Shown here piece after piece: positions 1 through 7,443 of a stretch of DNA of 28,122 nucleotides. The stretch is taken from positions 1 to 28,122 of the forward strand of contig JAUXFR010000001.1 in the NCBI GenBank assembly GCA_030622805.1, in the 5' to 3' direction. A program made the translations under genes and the position numbers. This stretch comes from Anaerolineae bacterium. Lineage in GTDB: Bacteria > Chloroflexota > Anaerolineae > Anaerolineales > UBA4823. Numbering within the stretch: position 1 is the first letter of the stretch; each line of letters starts with the position of its first letter. The notes beneath the pieces are model-generated. The model had not been told where the DNA came from and ran no database searches. It saw only the letters and a program-made list of their open reading frames with translations.

Positions 1-113
1 ACCTGGAAGTGCAGTTGATCGTACCGGTAGCCCTGGAGCAGGGTTCTAAGTTCGCCATCCGAGAAGGTGGTCTCACCGTCGGCGCTGGCGTGATCACTGA
101 AATCCTCGAGTAG
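1..113 (+). CDS. tuf: Elongation factor Tu, C-terminal end (partial)
   Basis: Only the last 36 codons are present, read in frame from base 3 to a TAG stop. The residues match the C-terminal beta-barrel (domain 3) of EF-Tu, with the conserved run IREGGLTVGAGVITEILE. EF-Tu is the GTPase that delivers aminoacyl-tRNA to the ribosomal A site. Its position just before rpsJ, 10 bases upstream, is the usual str-S10 junction. The GTPase domain lies outside the window. Confidence 0.95.
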   Translation, partial: LEVQLIVPVALEQGSKFAIREGGLTVGAGVITEILE

Positions 114-123
114 GTATAAAGTA

Positions 124-432
124 ATGGTAAAACAAAAACTTCGCATCCGCCTGAAAGCATACGATCACCGTGTCCTCGATCAATCGGCTAAACGCATTGT
201 CGAAACAGCAGAGAGAACTGGGGCACAAGTTGTCGGTCCTGTACCCTTGCCAACTCGTATAGAAAGGTTTACAATACGCCGCTCGACATTCATCGACAAA
301 GATTCTCACGAGCACTTTGAAATTCGCACACATAATCGCTTAATCGATGTATTGGATCCTGATTCGAAGACCATTGATATGCTGATGCGTCTGAATCTTC
401 CAGCGGGTGTGGATATCGAAATAAAAATATAG
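124..432 (+). CDS. rpsJ: 30S ribosomal protein S10
   Basis: This 102-residue protein has the normal S10 length and fold. S10 sits in the 30S head with S3, S9 and S14, and as NusE it pairs with NusB in antitermination. The conserved block PVPLPTRIERFTIRRST (about residues 39-55) and the HNRLIDV segment identify it. The ATG lies 10 bases after the tuf stop. There is only a weak AGG-type ribosome site, so translation may be coupled to tuf. The next gene is 224 bases away, which is unusually far for this operon. Confidence 0.98.
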   Translation: MVKQKLRIRLKAYDHRVLDQSAKRIVETAERTGAQVVGPVPLPTRIERFTIRRSTFIDKDSHEHFEIRTHNRLIDVLDPDSKTIDMLMRLNLPAGVDIEIKI

Positions 433-656
433 TCGTATAGCCGCTTGGTTTGGGAGTCATCTGGTCACAAAAAGGTAACGAGACGACTTCACGGCTAACC
501 AACGGCGAACAGGCAGCAAAAGAGCGGTATTTTTCGCGGACCAACAGATGACCGCTTCGCGATAGACTGGCTTACTATGCTGTGTTCAGGGATGATGCAG
601 CCGAGCCCTGGCTACCAGTCCCGGAAAAATAATTTGATTAACAGGAGACAATTGAG
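433..656 (+). promoter_or_regulatory. Candidate structured leader RNA before rplC
   Basis: This 224-base gap has no credible gene on either strand. It can fold into three compatible helical domains. Domain 1 pairs 440-450 with 497-506 (GCCGCTTGGTT with AACCAACGGC, one bulged C) and encloses 453-458 with 485-490. Domain 2 pairs AGCGGT 523-528 with ACCGCT 551-556. Domain 3 pairs GACTGG 565-570 with CCAGTC 615-620 around CAGGG 587-591 and CCCTG 606-610. A competing long-range helix pairs 456-463 with 545-552. The rplC ribosome site (AGGAG, 643-647) follows. The regulatory role is inferred. Confidence 0.5.
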
Positions 657-1286
657 ATGTTGAAAGGGCTTATTGGCAAGAAAGTCGGTATGACCCAGAT
701 TTTCGATGAGGCCGGTTCTGCAGTTCCGGTCACACTTATCGAAGCTGGGCCATGTTATGTAACCCAAGTGCGGACGCCTGAACAGGATGGCTATACAGCC
801 GTACAATTGGGTTTTGAAGAAGTTAAGCCAAAACGGCTTACCGGTGGTCAATTAGGGCACCTCAAGCGCAACAGTCTTCCCCCGTTGCGCTTTCTACGTG
901 AATTCCGGTCGAAGGAGCCTGGGATAGAAGCGGGTTCGAAACTGACAGTGGAAGTATTTGAAGTCGGTGATCGAGTAGATGTGATCGGTAAGAGCAAGGG
1001 TAGAGGTTTTGCCGGAGCTGTCAAGCGCTACGGATTTCGAGGGGGACCCAAGACGCATGGTCAGTCTGACCGCCTGCGTGCTCCCGGCTCTCGCGGTACC
1101 GGGACATCCCCCGGTCGTGTGTTTAAAGGCTCGAGGGGTCCGGGGCATATGGGGAATGTTAGAGTGACGAGTCAGAATCTTGAAGTGGTTCTGGTCGATT
1201 TAGAACGAAACCTGATCGGTGTGCGAGGCTCAGTCCCCGGCGCGAGCGGCGGTGTGGTGATGGTCAAAGCTGCCCGTAAGGATTAA
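657..1286 (+). CDS. rplC: 50S ribosomal protein L3
   Basis: This 209-residue protein is one of the early 50S assembly proteins, and its extension reaches towards the peptidyl-transferase centre. Recognisable segments are GKKVGMTQIF near the N-terminus, GFAGAVKRYGFRGGPKTHG in the middle and the PGRVFKG motif of the central loop. The ATG follows AGGAG by about 9 bases. It is the first gene after the structured gap, so it probably responds to whatever that leader does. rplD follows with almost no spacer. Confidence 0.98.
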   Translation: MLKGLIGKKVGMTQIFDEAGSAVPVTLIEAGPCYVTQVRTPEQDGYTAVQLGFEEVKPKRLTGGQLGHLKRNSLPPLRFLREFRSKEPGIEAGSKLTVEVFEVGDRVDVIGKSKGRGFAGAVKRYGFRGGPKTHGQSDRLRAPGSRGTGTSPGRVFKGSRGPGHMGNVRVTSQNLEVVLVDLERNLIGVRGSVPGASGGVVMVKAARKD

Positions 1287-1304
1287 GTGTATTTGGAGCG
1301 AAGT

Positions 1305-1934
1305 ATGGAAGCAGATATCATCAACATGGAAGGAAAAAAGGTTCGCAGTGTCGAATTGTCGACAGTGATCTTTGAAGCCCCCATAAATATCGATCTAATG
1401 CACCAGGCGTACGTCCGTCAGTTGGCGAACGCCAGGTTAGGGACGCACAGCACAAAGGGGCGAAGTGATGTCTCAGGTGGTGGAAGAAAACCATGGCGGC
1501 AGAAAGGCACCGGACGTGCTCGCCAGGGATCAATCCGATCAGCTCAATGGGTCGGTGGTGGAAAGATACACACACCAAAGCCGCGTAATTACTCGAAAAA
1601 AATGACAAAGAAGATGCGCAGAGGCGCATTGCGTTCTGCATTAAGTGTTAAAGCGGCAGAAGAAAGCATTATCTTGGTAGAAGAACTTTCCTTTGGGGAA
1701 CCCAGAACTCAGATAATGGCTCAAGCCCTTGAGCGTATCATTGGAGATGCAACCGTATTGATTCTGCTCCCAGAGAAAACGGAAGCGTATGACTTGATTA
1801 CAAGGTCAACCAGTAATTTGCCTTATGTAAAGACGTTAAACGCGAATTATCTTAATATCCGTGATCTCCTGGGGTATGATAGGGTTATTGTGCCGTTGCA
1901 AGCATTAGATATTATTGAGAGTTATTTAGGATAG
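1305..1934 (+). CDS. rplD: 50S ribosomal protein L4
   Basis: L4 is a globular 23S rRNA binder whose long loop lines the exit-tunnel constriction opposite L22. The loop is clear here: GGGRKPWRQKGTGRARQGS followed by a GGG-containing segment. I chose ATG 1305 (209 residues) because GGAG at 1295-1298 sits 6 bases upstream. An in-frame GTG at 1287, directly after the rplC stop, would add six residues but has no ribosome site. In enteric bacteria L4 represses the S10 operon; nothing here shows that directly. Confidence 0.97.
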   Translation: MEADIINMEGKKVRSVELSTVIFEAPINIDLMHQAYVRQLANARLGTHSTKGRSDVSGGGRKPWRQKGTGRARQGSIRSAQWVGGGKIHTPKPRNYSKKMTKKMRRGALRSALSVKAAEESIILVEELSFGEPRTQIMAQALERIIGDATVLILLPEKTEAYDLITRSTSNLPYVKTLNANYLNIRDLLGYDRVIVPLQALDIIESYLG

Positions 1935-1946
1935 GTAGAGGTAACA

Positions 1947-2249
1947 ATGACTACAATTTATGATGTTCTTCGCCGTCCAATCATTACAGAAAAAACAAAC
2001 TATCAGAATGACGCGTTGGGCAAATATGTGTTCGAAGTCAGTAAAGATGCTACAAAAAGTATGGTAAAAGACGCAGTTGAGACCCTGTTTAATGTCGCTG
2101 TAACGCGTGTGAACATAATAAATGTTCCCGCAAAACGATCCAAGCGTTATCCAAGCAGGCGAATGGGTGTGCGGCGCAGCGGCTACAAGAAAGCTATTAT
2201 TACACTTGCTGTTGGCGATACCATACCGCTCTTCGAGGGAGTGAGATAA
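1947..2249 (+). CDS. rplW: 50S ribosomal protein L23
   Basis: This 100-residue L23 begins with the family signature YDVLRRPIITEKT. L23 lies at the polypeptide exit and docks trigger factor and the signal recognition particle. The basic stretch around residues 53-75 (VNIINVPAKRSKRYPSRR) is the rRNA-binding loop. GTAGAGG lies shortly upstream of the ATG. The stop shares a base with the rplB start (TAATG at 2247-2251), so the two are probably translationally coupled. Confidence 0.97.
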   Translation: MTTIYDVLRRPIITEKTNYQNDALGKYVFEVSKDATKSMVKDAVETLFNVAVTRVNIINVPAKRSKRYPSRRMGVRRSGYKKAIITLAVGDTIPLFEGVR

Positions 2250-3082
2250 TGGCAATTAAGAAGTATAAACCCGTCACACCTGGTCGAAGGGGGATGACTG
2301 GCTCTACCTTTGAAGAAATAACGAAGACGAGTCCAGAGAAATCACTGCTGAAGCCGTTAAAGAAAAAAGCTGGTCGAAATATGTATGGTCGGATTACTGT
2401 ACGGCACCGCGGTGGTGGACATCGGCGGCATATCCGAGTCGTAGATTTTAAGCGCAGCAAGCGCGATATACCTGCACGGGTGGCTGCTATTGAGTACGAT
2501 CCAAATCGCTCGGCAAGATTGGCACTTCTTTTTTATGCGGATGGTGAAAAGCGTTATATTATCGCTCCACTTGGGCTGCGAGTGAATGATAGCGTGATTT
2601 CTGGTCGTCAGGTCGAGATTCGTCCTGGAAATTGTTTGCCAATTAGCAGTATTCCTGTAGGCACGATGATCCATAATTTAGAGATCAATCCTGGTCGGGG
2701 TGGTCAGATGGTACGCTCTGCGGGTGCTGCTGCGCAACTTCTCGCAAAAGAAGGTGATTATGCTCAGGTTCGATTGCCTTCCGGTGAAATCAGGCTGATA
2801 CGCCAGGAGTGCTACGCAACGATTGGTCAGGTTGGAAATTTAGATCATGGAAATATCAAACTGGGTAAAGCGGGACGAAAAAGATATCTGGGATTTCGAC
2901 CTGCTGTACGCGGCTCAGCTATGTCTCCACGTGATCATCCTCACGGGGGAGGTGAAGGACGATCGGGAATTGGTATGCCTTCACCCAAAAGCCCCTGGGG
3001 TAAAAAGACTTTGGGTAAGAAGACGCGACGGAATAAACGTACAGATAAGTATATTTTACACCGCCGGAGCAAGAAACGATAG
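2249..3082 (+). CDS. rplB: 50S ribosomal protein L2
   Basis: This 277-residue protein has the full L2 length. L2 is among the most conserved 50S proteins and is needed for subunit joining and peptidyl-transferase activity. The hallmark DHPHGGGEGRS, containing the functionally important histidine, is present, followed by the basic C-terminus. The N-terminal YKPVTPGRRGMT segment is also typical. Its start overlaps the rplW stop by one base. Seventy-nine bases separate it from rpsS. Confidence 0.98.
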   Translation: MAIKKYKPVTPGRRGMTGSTFEEITKTSPEKSLLKPLKKKAGRNMYGRITVRHRGGGHRRHIRVVDFKRSKRDIPARVAAIEYDPNRSARLALLFYADGEKRYIIAPLGLRVNDSVISGRQVEIRPGNCLPISSIPVGTMIHNLEINPGRGGQMVRSAGAAAQLLAKEGDYAQVRLPSGEIRLIRQECYATIGQVGNLDHGNIKLGKAGRKRYLGFRPAVRGSAMSPRDHPHGGGEGRSGIGMPSPKSPWGKKTLGKKTRRNKRTDKYILHRRSKKR

Positions 3083-3161
3083 TAGTTCGAGAAAAAAGGT
3101 TGGTTTACCGCTGGAACGGATGGTGTTGTTCCATAAGAATTAACCACCAGGAGTAAGAGTT
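3083..3161 (+). promoter_or_regulatory. Hairpin-bearing gap before rpsS
   Basis: This 79-base spacer contains a perfect 6-bp hairpin, TGGAAC 3112-3117 with GTTCCA 3128-3133. It is nested inside a longer imperfect pairing of GGTTGGTTTA 3098-3107 with TAACCACC 3141-3148. The outer arm ends right next to the rpsS ribosome site (AGGAG, 3149-3153). The fold could therefore limit access to that site. The function is inferred; the pairing is directly visible. Confidence 0.35.
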
Positions 3162-3440
3162 ATGGGACGATCTTTGAAAAAGGGTCCTTACATTGACCCG
3201 AAATTGCTAAAAAAAATTGAGAATATGAATGAAAGTGGCGAAAAAAGAGTCATTCGTACCTGGAGCCGTGCCAGCACCATTTTCCCTCAGATGGTGGGGC
3301 ACACCATAGGTGTACACGATGGACGCCGGCATGTCCCCATTTACGTAACAGAGAACATGGTTGGGCATAAGCTGGGTGAGTTTGCACCCACACGGACATT
3401 TCGCGGACACGTCGCCGAGAAGAGATTGCGAAGGAGTTAG
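3162..3440 (+). CDS. rpsS: 30S ribosomal protein S19
   Basis: This 92-residue S19 starts MGRSLKKGPY, the normal opening, and contains TWSRASTIFPQMVGHTIGVH and HKLGEFAPTRTF. S19 sits in the 30S head with S13 and contributes to intersubunit bridging. AGGAG lies about 8 bases before the ATG. Its last codons (AAGGAG, 3431-3436) also provide the ribosome site for rplV. Confidence 0.98.
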   Translation: MGRSLKKGPYIDPKLLKKIENMNESGEKRVIRTWSRASTIFPQMVGHTIGVHDGRRHVPIYVTENMVGHKLGEFAPTRTFRGHVAEKRLRRS

Positions 3441-3794
3441 TTGGAAGTGGAAACAGATATCATTGCTCATGCCCGTAATATCCGTATTTCCCCGCAGAAA
3501 GTTCGTAGGGTAGTAGACCTTGTGCGCGGAAAAGACGTGGTAGAAGCTCTCACGATTTTGAAATTTGTACCGAACCGTGCCGCCCTTCCCATTTCTAAAG
3601 TAATAGCATCCGCTATGGCGAATGGTGAGGAGAACTTTGGTGTCAGTCGGGATGAAATGTTTGTCCACCGGATATTTGCAGATGTAGCCCCCACGCGAAA
3701 GTGGCGTCGGTTTGGTGCTCGTGGACGATTTAAGCCATGGCTGCGCCGAGCTTCTCATATAACAGTCATCCTGCGAGAGCGGGAAGAAGCGTAG
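3441..3794 (+). CDS. rplV: 50S ribosomal protein L22
   Basis: This protein of about 117 residues has the L22 core, including RISPQKVRRVVDLVRGK and the C-terminal hairpin ending in ASHITVIL. L22 spans the 50S and lines the exit tunnel. The start is non-ATG: TTG 3441 immediately follows the rpsS stop, 4 bases after AAGGAG, while GTG 3447 in the same frame lies 10 bases after it. Either is possible and they differ by two residues. rpsC follows after 12 bases. Confidence 0.96.
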   Translation: MEVETDIIAHARNIRISPQKVRRVVDLVRGKDVVEALTILKFVPNRAALPISKVIASAMANGEENFGVSRDEMFVHRIFADVAPTRKWRRFGARGRFKPWLRRASHITVILREREEA

Positions 3795-3806
3795 CAAGGA
3801 GAGAAT

Positions 3807-4484
3807 ATGGGTCGAAAAGTTCATCCGATTGGGTTTCGATTGAAGATAAATAAAACCTGGGACGCACGTTGGTATGCGGAAGGTGAAGATTATGTGAACA
3901 ACCTGCACCAAGATTTTAAAATCCGTGGAGTGATTAGAGAAGAAGCACCACGTGCAGGTGTGTCCAGGATTGAAATCGAACGCTTTCCAGGCAAGATAAG
4001 AATTTTGGTACATACGGCAAAACCAGGTGTACTGATAGGTCGTAAGGGTGAAAATGTTAAAAAACTCAGAGCTAATTTAGAGGCACTGGTTGGGAAGAAG
4101 ATCGATCTGGAAATCAAAGAAATCAAAGATCCCGACCTGGATGCGTTTCTGGTTGCCAGAAATATTGCAGATCAACTCGAACGTCGTATCAGCTTCCAAA
4201 GAGCGATGAAGCGCGGGATTCAGCAGGCGATGCGTCAGGGTGCTCAGGGAATCCGCGTTGAAGTCTCCGGTCGATTGACCGGTTCTGAAATGGCTCGATC
4301 CGTGAATATGCGGGAGGGTCGCGTTCCACGACAAACCCTAAGAGCGAATATCGATTACGCGCTCTCCGAAGCGCTGACTACGTATGGGAAGATCGGTGTC
4401 AAGGTATGGATTTATAAAGGTGATGTTATGCCTGAGGTTGAGGAGATCATTGAGACCTCTGAAGGCGTATATGTGAGTAAGTAA
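3807..4484 (+). CDS. rpsC: 30S ribosomal protein S3
   Basis: This 225-residue protein opens with MGRKVHPIGFRL. It has the KH domain with its GXXG turn (PGVLIGRKGENVKKLR, about residues 73-88) and the S3 C-terminal domain (GIRVEVSGRLTGSEMARS). S3, with S4 and S5, forms the mRNA entry pore and helicase. AAGGAG lies 6 to 7 bases upstream of the ATG. It ends two bases before rplP. Confidence 0.98.
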   Translation: MGRKVHPIGFRLKINKTWDARWYAEGEDYVNNLHQDFKIRGVIREEAPRAGVSRIEIERFPGKIRILVHTAKPGVLIGRKGENVKKLRANLEALVGKKIDLEIKEIKDPDLDAFLVARNIADQLERRISFQRAMKRGIQQAMRQGAQGIRVEVSGRLTGSEMARSVNMREGRVPRQTLRANIDYALSEALTTYGKIGVKVWIYKGDVMPEVEEIIETSEGVYVSK

Positions 4485-4486
4485 TT

Positions 4487-4915
4487 ATGTTAATGCCTAA
4501 ACGTGTTAAATACCGTAAACAAATGCGCGGTCGTATGAAGGGAAAAGCCTATCGCGGATCTACAGTGACTTTTGGCGATTTCGGTTTGAAAGCGATTGAA
4601 CCCGGATGGATTTCCTCAAGACAGATCGAAGCCGCCCGCAGGGCTATTGTCCGTGCAATGCGGCGACGCGGTAAATTATGGATACGCATATTTCCCGACA
4701 AACCAGTAACTCAAAGGGCGGCAGAAAGCCGTATGGGTAAAGGTAAGGGCGATGTTGAATTTTGGGTAGCAGTTGTGAAACCGGGTCGTATCATGTTTGA
4801 GGTGGGTGGCGGAATGCCAGATGATATCGCTCTGAACGCCTTGCGCCTGGCACAGTACAAACTGCCGATTAAAACCAAGATTGTCAGTCGAAAAGATCAG
4901 ATGGGAGGCGAGTAA
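4487..4915 (+). CDS. rplP: 50S ribosomal protein L16
   Basis: This 142-residue L16 opens MLMPKRVKYRKQMRGRMKG, the family signature. L16 helps position A-site tRNA and joins late in 50S assembly. GKGKGDVEFWVAVVKPGR is the other conserved stretch. No strong ribosome site precedes the ATG, so initiation probably depends on ribosomes ending rpsC two bases upstream. An ATG at 4493 would remove only two residues, but family members usually start MLMPKR. The stop overlaps the rpmC start (TAATG). Confidence 0.97.
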   Translation: MLMPKRVKYRKQMRGRMKGKAYRGSTVTFGDFGLKAIEPGWISSRQIEAARRAIVRAMRRRGKLWIRIFPDKPVTQRAAESRMGKGKGDVEFWVAVVKPGRIMFEVGGGMPDDIALNALRLAQYKLPIKTKIVSRKDQMGGE

Positions 4916-5130
4916 TGGCAGATGCAAAAGAACTGCGTGATCTGGATCACGATAAGCTGGTCGGTCGTCTCAATGATGCTCGCGAAGAACTCATGAACCT
5001 GCGATTTCAGCAGTCAAGTGGAGAATTGACAGATTTTAACCGTCTGAGCGTTACCCGCCGAGAGATTGCGAGAATATTGACCATTTTAAATGAAAGTCAG
5101 CCGACGACCAGTAAGGAGAATAGCGAATGA
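4915..5130 (+). CDS. rpmC: 50S ribosomal protein L29
   Basis: This 71-residue, two-helix protein contains the typical segment REELMNLRFQQSSGEL, then a helix with RREIARI. L29 binds 23S rRNA beside L23 at the tunnel exit. It overlaps rplP by one base and rpsQ by four (ATGA at 5127-5130), so all three are likely coupled. GGAGG just inside the end of rplP serves as its ribosome site. Confidence 0.96.
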   Translation: MADAKELRDLDHDKLVGRLNDAREELMNLRFQQSSGELTDFNRLSVTRREIARILTILNESQPTTSKENSE

Positions 5131-5405
5131 ACACCCGACGAAGATTAACCGGCAAAGTTTTTAGCAATAAAATGGATAAAACTGTAATCGTCGAGGTGTC
5201 AAGATCCTATCGACACCGGCTTTATCAAAAGGTCGTCCACAGCCGACGAAAGTACATGGCGCATGATGAACTGAATTGCGAGGTTGGCGATCAGGTTCGG
5301 ATTGTTGAGAGTCGCCCGATATCACGGCATAAGCGGTGGGTTGTGGAAGAGATTTTACGAAGTGGACATCACAGTACTGGTGAAGAAATGGAGACTGTCC
5401 CATGA
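5127..5405 (+). CDS. rpsQ: 30S ribosomal protein S17
   Basis: This 92-residue OB-fold protein carries GKVFSNKMDKTVIVEVSR and the C-terminal RPISRHKRWVVEEI, both standard for S17. S17 is a primary binder of the 16S 5' domain. Both ends overlap neighbours by four bases (ATGA with rpmC and rplN). The C-terminus extends about ten residues past the usual end and is mildly acidic; it has no recognised role. Confidence 0.97.
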   Translation: MNTRRRLTGKVFSNKMDKTVIVEVSRSYRHRLYQKVVHSRRKYMAHDELNCEVGDQVRIVESRPISRHKRWVVEEILRSGHHSTGEEMETVP

Positions 5406-5773
5406 TTCAGCAGGAATCACGCATAAAGATTGCTGATAATTCGGGAGCGCGCGAGATACTCGTGATCCATGTGCTTGGTGGTTCGGGGAGGCGGTATGCG
5501 CGGGTTGGTGATGTTGTGGTCGGCACAGTAAAGATCGCGACACCAAATTCCGCTGTTAAGAAAAGTGATATAGTCCGTGCTGTGATCGTCAGAACTGCAA
5601 AGGAGTGGCGCCGGGAGGACGGTTCATCTATTCGATTTGACGATAACGCCGCTGTCATTTTGGATACGGATGGAAGAAACCCAAGAGGAACGCGTATCTT
5701 TGGTCCAGTGGCACGTGAGCTTCGCGAGAAAGGTTATATGAGGATCGTTTCGCTGGCGCCAGAAGTCGTATAG
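5402..5773 (+). CDS. rplN: 50S ribosomal protein L14
   Basis: This 123-residue protein starts MIQQESRIKIADNSGARE, with GGSGRRYARVGDVVVGTVK and the C-terminal GPVARELREKGYMRIVSLAPEV. These are the standard L14 blocks. L14 makes an intersubunit bridge and is the docking site of the silencing factor RsfS. The start overlaps the rpsQ stop (ATGA). A 47-base spacer with only a small CAGG/CCTG hairpin precedes rplX. Confidence 0.98.
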   Translation: MIQQESRIKIADNSGAREILVIHVLGGSGRRYARVGDVVVGTVKIATPNSAVKKSDIVRAVIVRTAKEWRREDGSSIRFDDNAAVILDTDGRNPRGTRIFGPVARELREKGYMRIVSLAPEVV

Positions 5774-5820
5774 GACAGGTTTCCTGAGATCGTACTGTTT
5801 GGAATGATAGGAGCAACAAA

Positions 5821-6150
5821 GTGAGAGTAAAAATACGAAAAGGCGACACGGTTGAGATTATTAGTGGGTCTCGAAAAGATAAGGGTAAGCGAGGCGAAGT
5901 GATAAAGGTTTCGCCAGATTCGTCACGCGCAGTTGTGCAGGGCATAAATTTTCAAAAAAAACACCAGAGCCAGGTTCAAACCCGGGGACGCACGATCAAT
6001 CCGGGAATTATCGAATTTGAAGGATCCATTCACATCTCGAACATAATGCTGGTTTGCCCAAAATGCAAACAACCGACACGTGTCGGTCTTCATCGAGATG
6101 AAGATGGCGTCCAGCGGATGTGCAAGAAGTGCGAGGCACTGTTTGATTAG
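5821..6150 (+). CDS. rplX: 50S ribosomal protein L24 with zinc-ribbon end
   Basis: This 109-residue protein starts at GTG, 6 bases after AGGAG (5810-5814). L24 is an early-assembly protein near the 5' end of 23S rRNA. The KOW motif occupies about residues 3-30 (KIRKGDTVEIISGSRKDKGK). The C-terminus has paired cysteines C79/C82 and C101/C104, as many bacterial L24 proteins do, which probably bind zinc. rplE follows after 21 bases. Confidence 0.97.
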   Translation: MRVKIRKGDTVEIISGSRKDKGKRGEVIKVSPDSSRAVVQGINFQKKHQSQVQTRGRTINPGIIEFEGSIHISNIMLVCPKCKQPTRVGLHRDEDGVQRMCKKCEALFD

Positions 6151-6171
6151 TGACCTCTGCGGAGCAGAAAT

Positions 6172-6720
6172 ATGAGCACTATTTTAAAGGAATATTATCA
6201 GACTGAAATTGTACCGGACTTGATGAAATCACTCAACTATAAGAATGTGATGGAAGTGCCGCGCATAGAGAAAGTTGTCGTGAATATTGGCGTAGGTGAA
6301 GCAATCGACAACGCACGCGCGCTAGAATCAGCGGTAAATGATCTTACATTAATAACCGGACAAAAGCCCATAATCACCAAGGCGCGTAAAAGTATTGCGA
6401 ACTTCAAGCTGCGCGAAGGTCGAGCGATCGGTGTAAAAGTTACGCTGCGCGGCGAAAGAATGTGGGCGTTTTTGGATCGGTTTATGAACATCGCGCTTCC
6501 GAGAGTGCGCGACTTTCGTGGAATAAGTCCAAATTCGTTCGATGGAAGAGGAAATTACACACTTGGTTTGCGCGAGCAGCTGGTGTTCCCGGAGATCGAT
6601 TACGATACTATCGATAAATTGCGCGGGATGGAAATTACAATCGTTTCTACTGCTCGAACAGATGACGAAGGCAGGCAGCTTTTAGACTTGCTCGGTATGC
6701 CATTTAGGAAGGAAGGTTAA
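6172..6720 (+). CDS. rplE: 50S ribosomal protein L5
   Basis: This 182-residue L5 shows VPRIEKVVVNIGVGEA, TGQKPIITKARKSIANFKLR and GISPNSFDGRGNYTLG, all diagnostic. L5 binds 5S rRNA in the central protuberance and touches P-site tRNA. GGAG lies 9 bases upstream of the ATG. Only three bases separate its stop from rpsN. Confidence 0.98.
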   Translation: MSTILKEYYQTEIVPDLMKSLNYKNVMEVPRIEKVVVNIGVGEAIDNARALESAVNDLTLITGQKPIITKARKSIANFKLREGRAIGVKVTLRGERMWAFLDRFMNIALPRVRDFRGISPNSFDGRGNYTLGLREQLVFPEIDYDTIDKLRGMEITIVSTARTDDEGRQLLDLLGMPFRKEG

Positions 6721-6723
6721 TCC

Positions 6724-6906
6724 ATGGCAAAGAAAAGTATGATCATTAAAGAGACCCGGCGTAAGTACCCCACACGCGTCCGAAATCGCTGTATGATATG
6801 TGGTCGACCGCGCGGTTATATTCGTCGTTTTGGACTGTGTCGTATCTGCTTTAGAGAGAAGGCACTCGAAGGAAAAATCCCAGGCGTCGTTAAGTCTTCC
6901 TGGTAG
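6724..6906 (+). CDS. rpsN: 30S ribosomal protein S14, zinc (type Z) form
   Basis: This 60-residue protein is the short zinc-binding form of S14, with C23-x2-C26 and C39-x2-C42 and the end GKIPGVVKSSW. S14 assembles late into the 30S head with S3 and S10. The usual length of this form is 61, so one residue is missing before the first cysteine pair. The ribosome site lies in the end of rplE (AAGGAAGG). Confidence 0.97.
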   Translation: MAKKSMIIKETRRKYPTRVRNRCMICGRPRGYIRRFGLCRICFREKALEGKIPGVVKSSW

Positions 6907-6925
6907 CCGGGTGGAGGTATAGAGA

Positions 6926-7339
6926 ATGAGCGTTAGTGATCCAATTAGTGATATGTTAACTCGAATTCGCAACGCATCGATCGTTGGAAACAGTACTGTT
7001 GCGATGCCCAGTTCAAAAATAAAGGTAGCAATTGCTGAAATTTTAGTGAACGAGGGCTATATTACCAGTTATGAAGTTGTGGATGGAAAGGTAAGAAATT
7101 CTAAAGTACTGCGACTTCGTTTGAAGTATGTCGGGATAAGGCGTAGCCGAGAACCTGTAATCAGCGGATTAGAACGTATTAGCCGACCTGGTCGTCGTGT
7201 TTATACCAACAAAAGAGAAATTCCCTGGGTACTTTCTGGTATCGGCATTGCCATCATGTCAACCCCAAAAGGTGTCATGACAGGACAGCGTGCACGTCAA
7301 TTGGGTGTCGGAGGCGAGATACTCTGTAAGGTATGGTGA
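6926..7339 (+). CDS. rpsH: 30S ribosomal protein S8
   Basis: This 137-residue protein starts SDPISDMLTRIRNA and ends with STPKGVMTGQRARQLGVGGEILCKVW, both classic S8 signatures. S8 binds the 16S central domain. In E. coli it represses the spc operon by binding a mimic at the rplE start. GGAGG lies upstream of the ATG. A 104-base hairpin-containing gap separates it from rplF. Confidence 0.98.
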   Translation: MSVSDPISDMLTRIRNASIVGNSTVAMPSSKIKVAIAEILVNEGYITSYEVVDGKVRNSKVLRLRLKYVGIRRSREPVISGLERISRPGRRVYTNKREIPWVLSGIGIAIMSTPKGVMTGQRARQLGVGGEILCKVW

Positions 7340-7443
7340 ATTGGATTGTAGATTGATATCGGTTATTTAGGATTACTGCACAAGCCAGAAAACAGGCTGC
7401 AGTCTATCGGAATCAATTTCAGCAATTATTAGGAGGTTTAGTA
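7340..7443 (+). promoter_or_regulatory. Nested hairpin before rplF
   Basis: In this 104-base gap an outer helix pairs GATTGAT 7351-7357 with ATCAATT 7412-7418. Inside it ACTGC 7375-7379 pairs with GCAGT 7399-7403, continuing after a 3-base bulge as AGCC 7383-7386 with GGCT 7395-7398, and closed by an 8-base A-rich loop. A perfect AGGAGG (7431-7436) follows, 7 bases before the rplF GTG. No T-tract follows, so this looks like a leader or processing element, not a terminator. Confidence 0.4.

Noticed and set aside
3207..4013. A 268-codon open frame on the minus strand
   Set aside because: It lies antisense across rpsS, rplV and rpsC, has no recognisable domain, and all three plus-strand genes are certain. 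It is a shadow frame.
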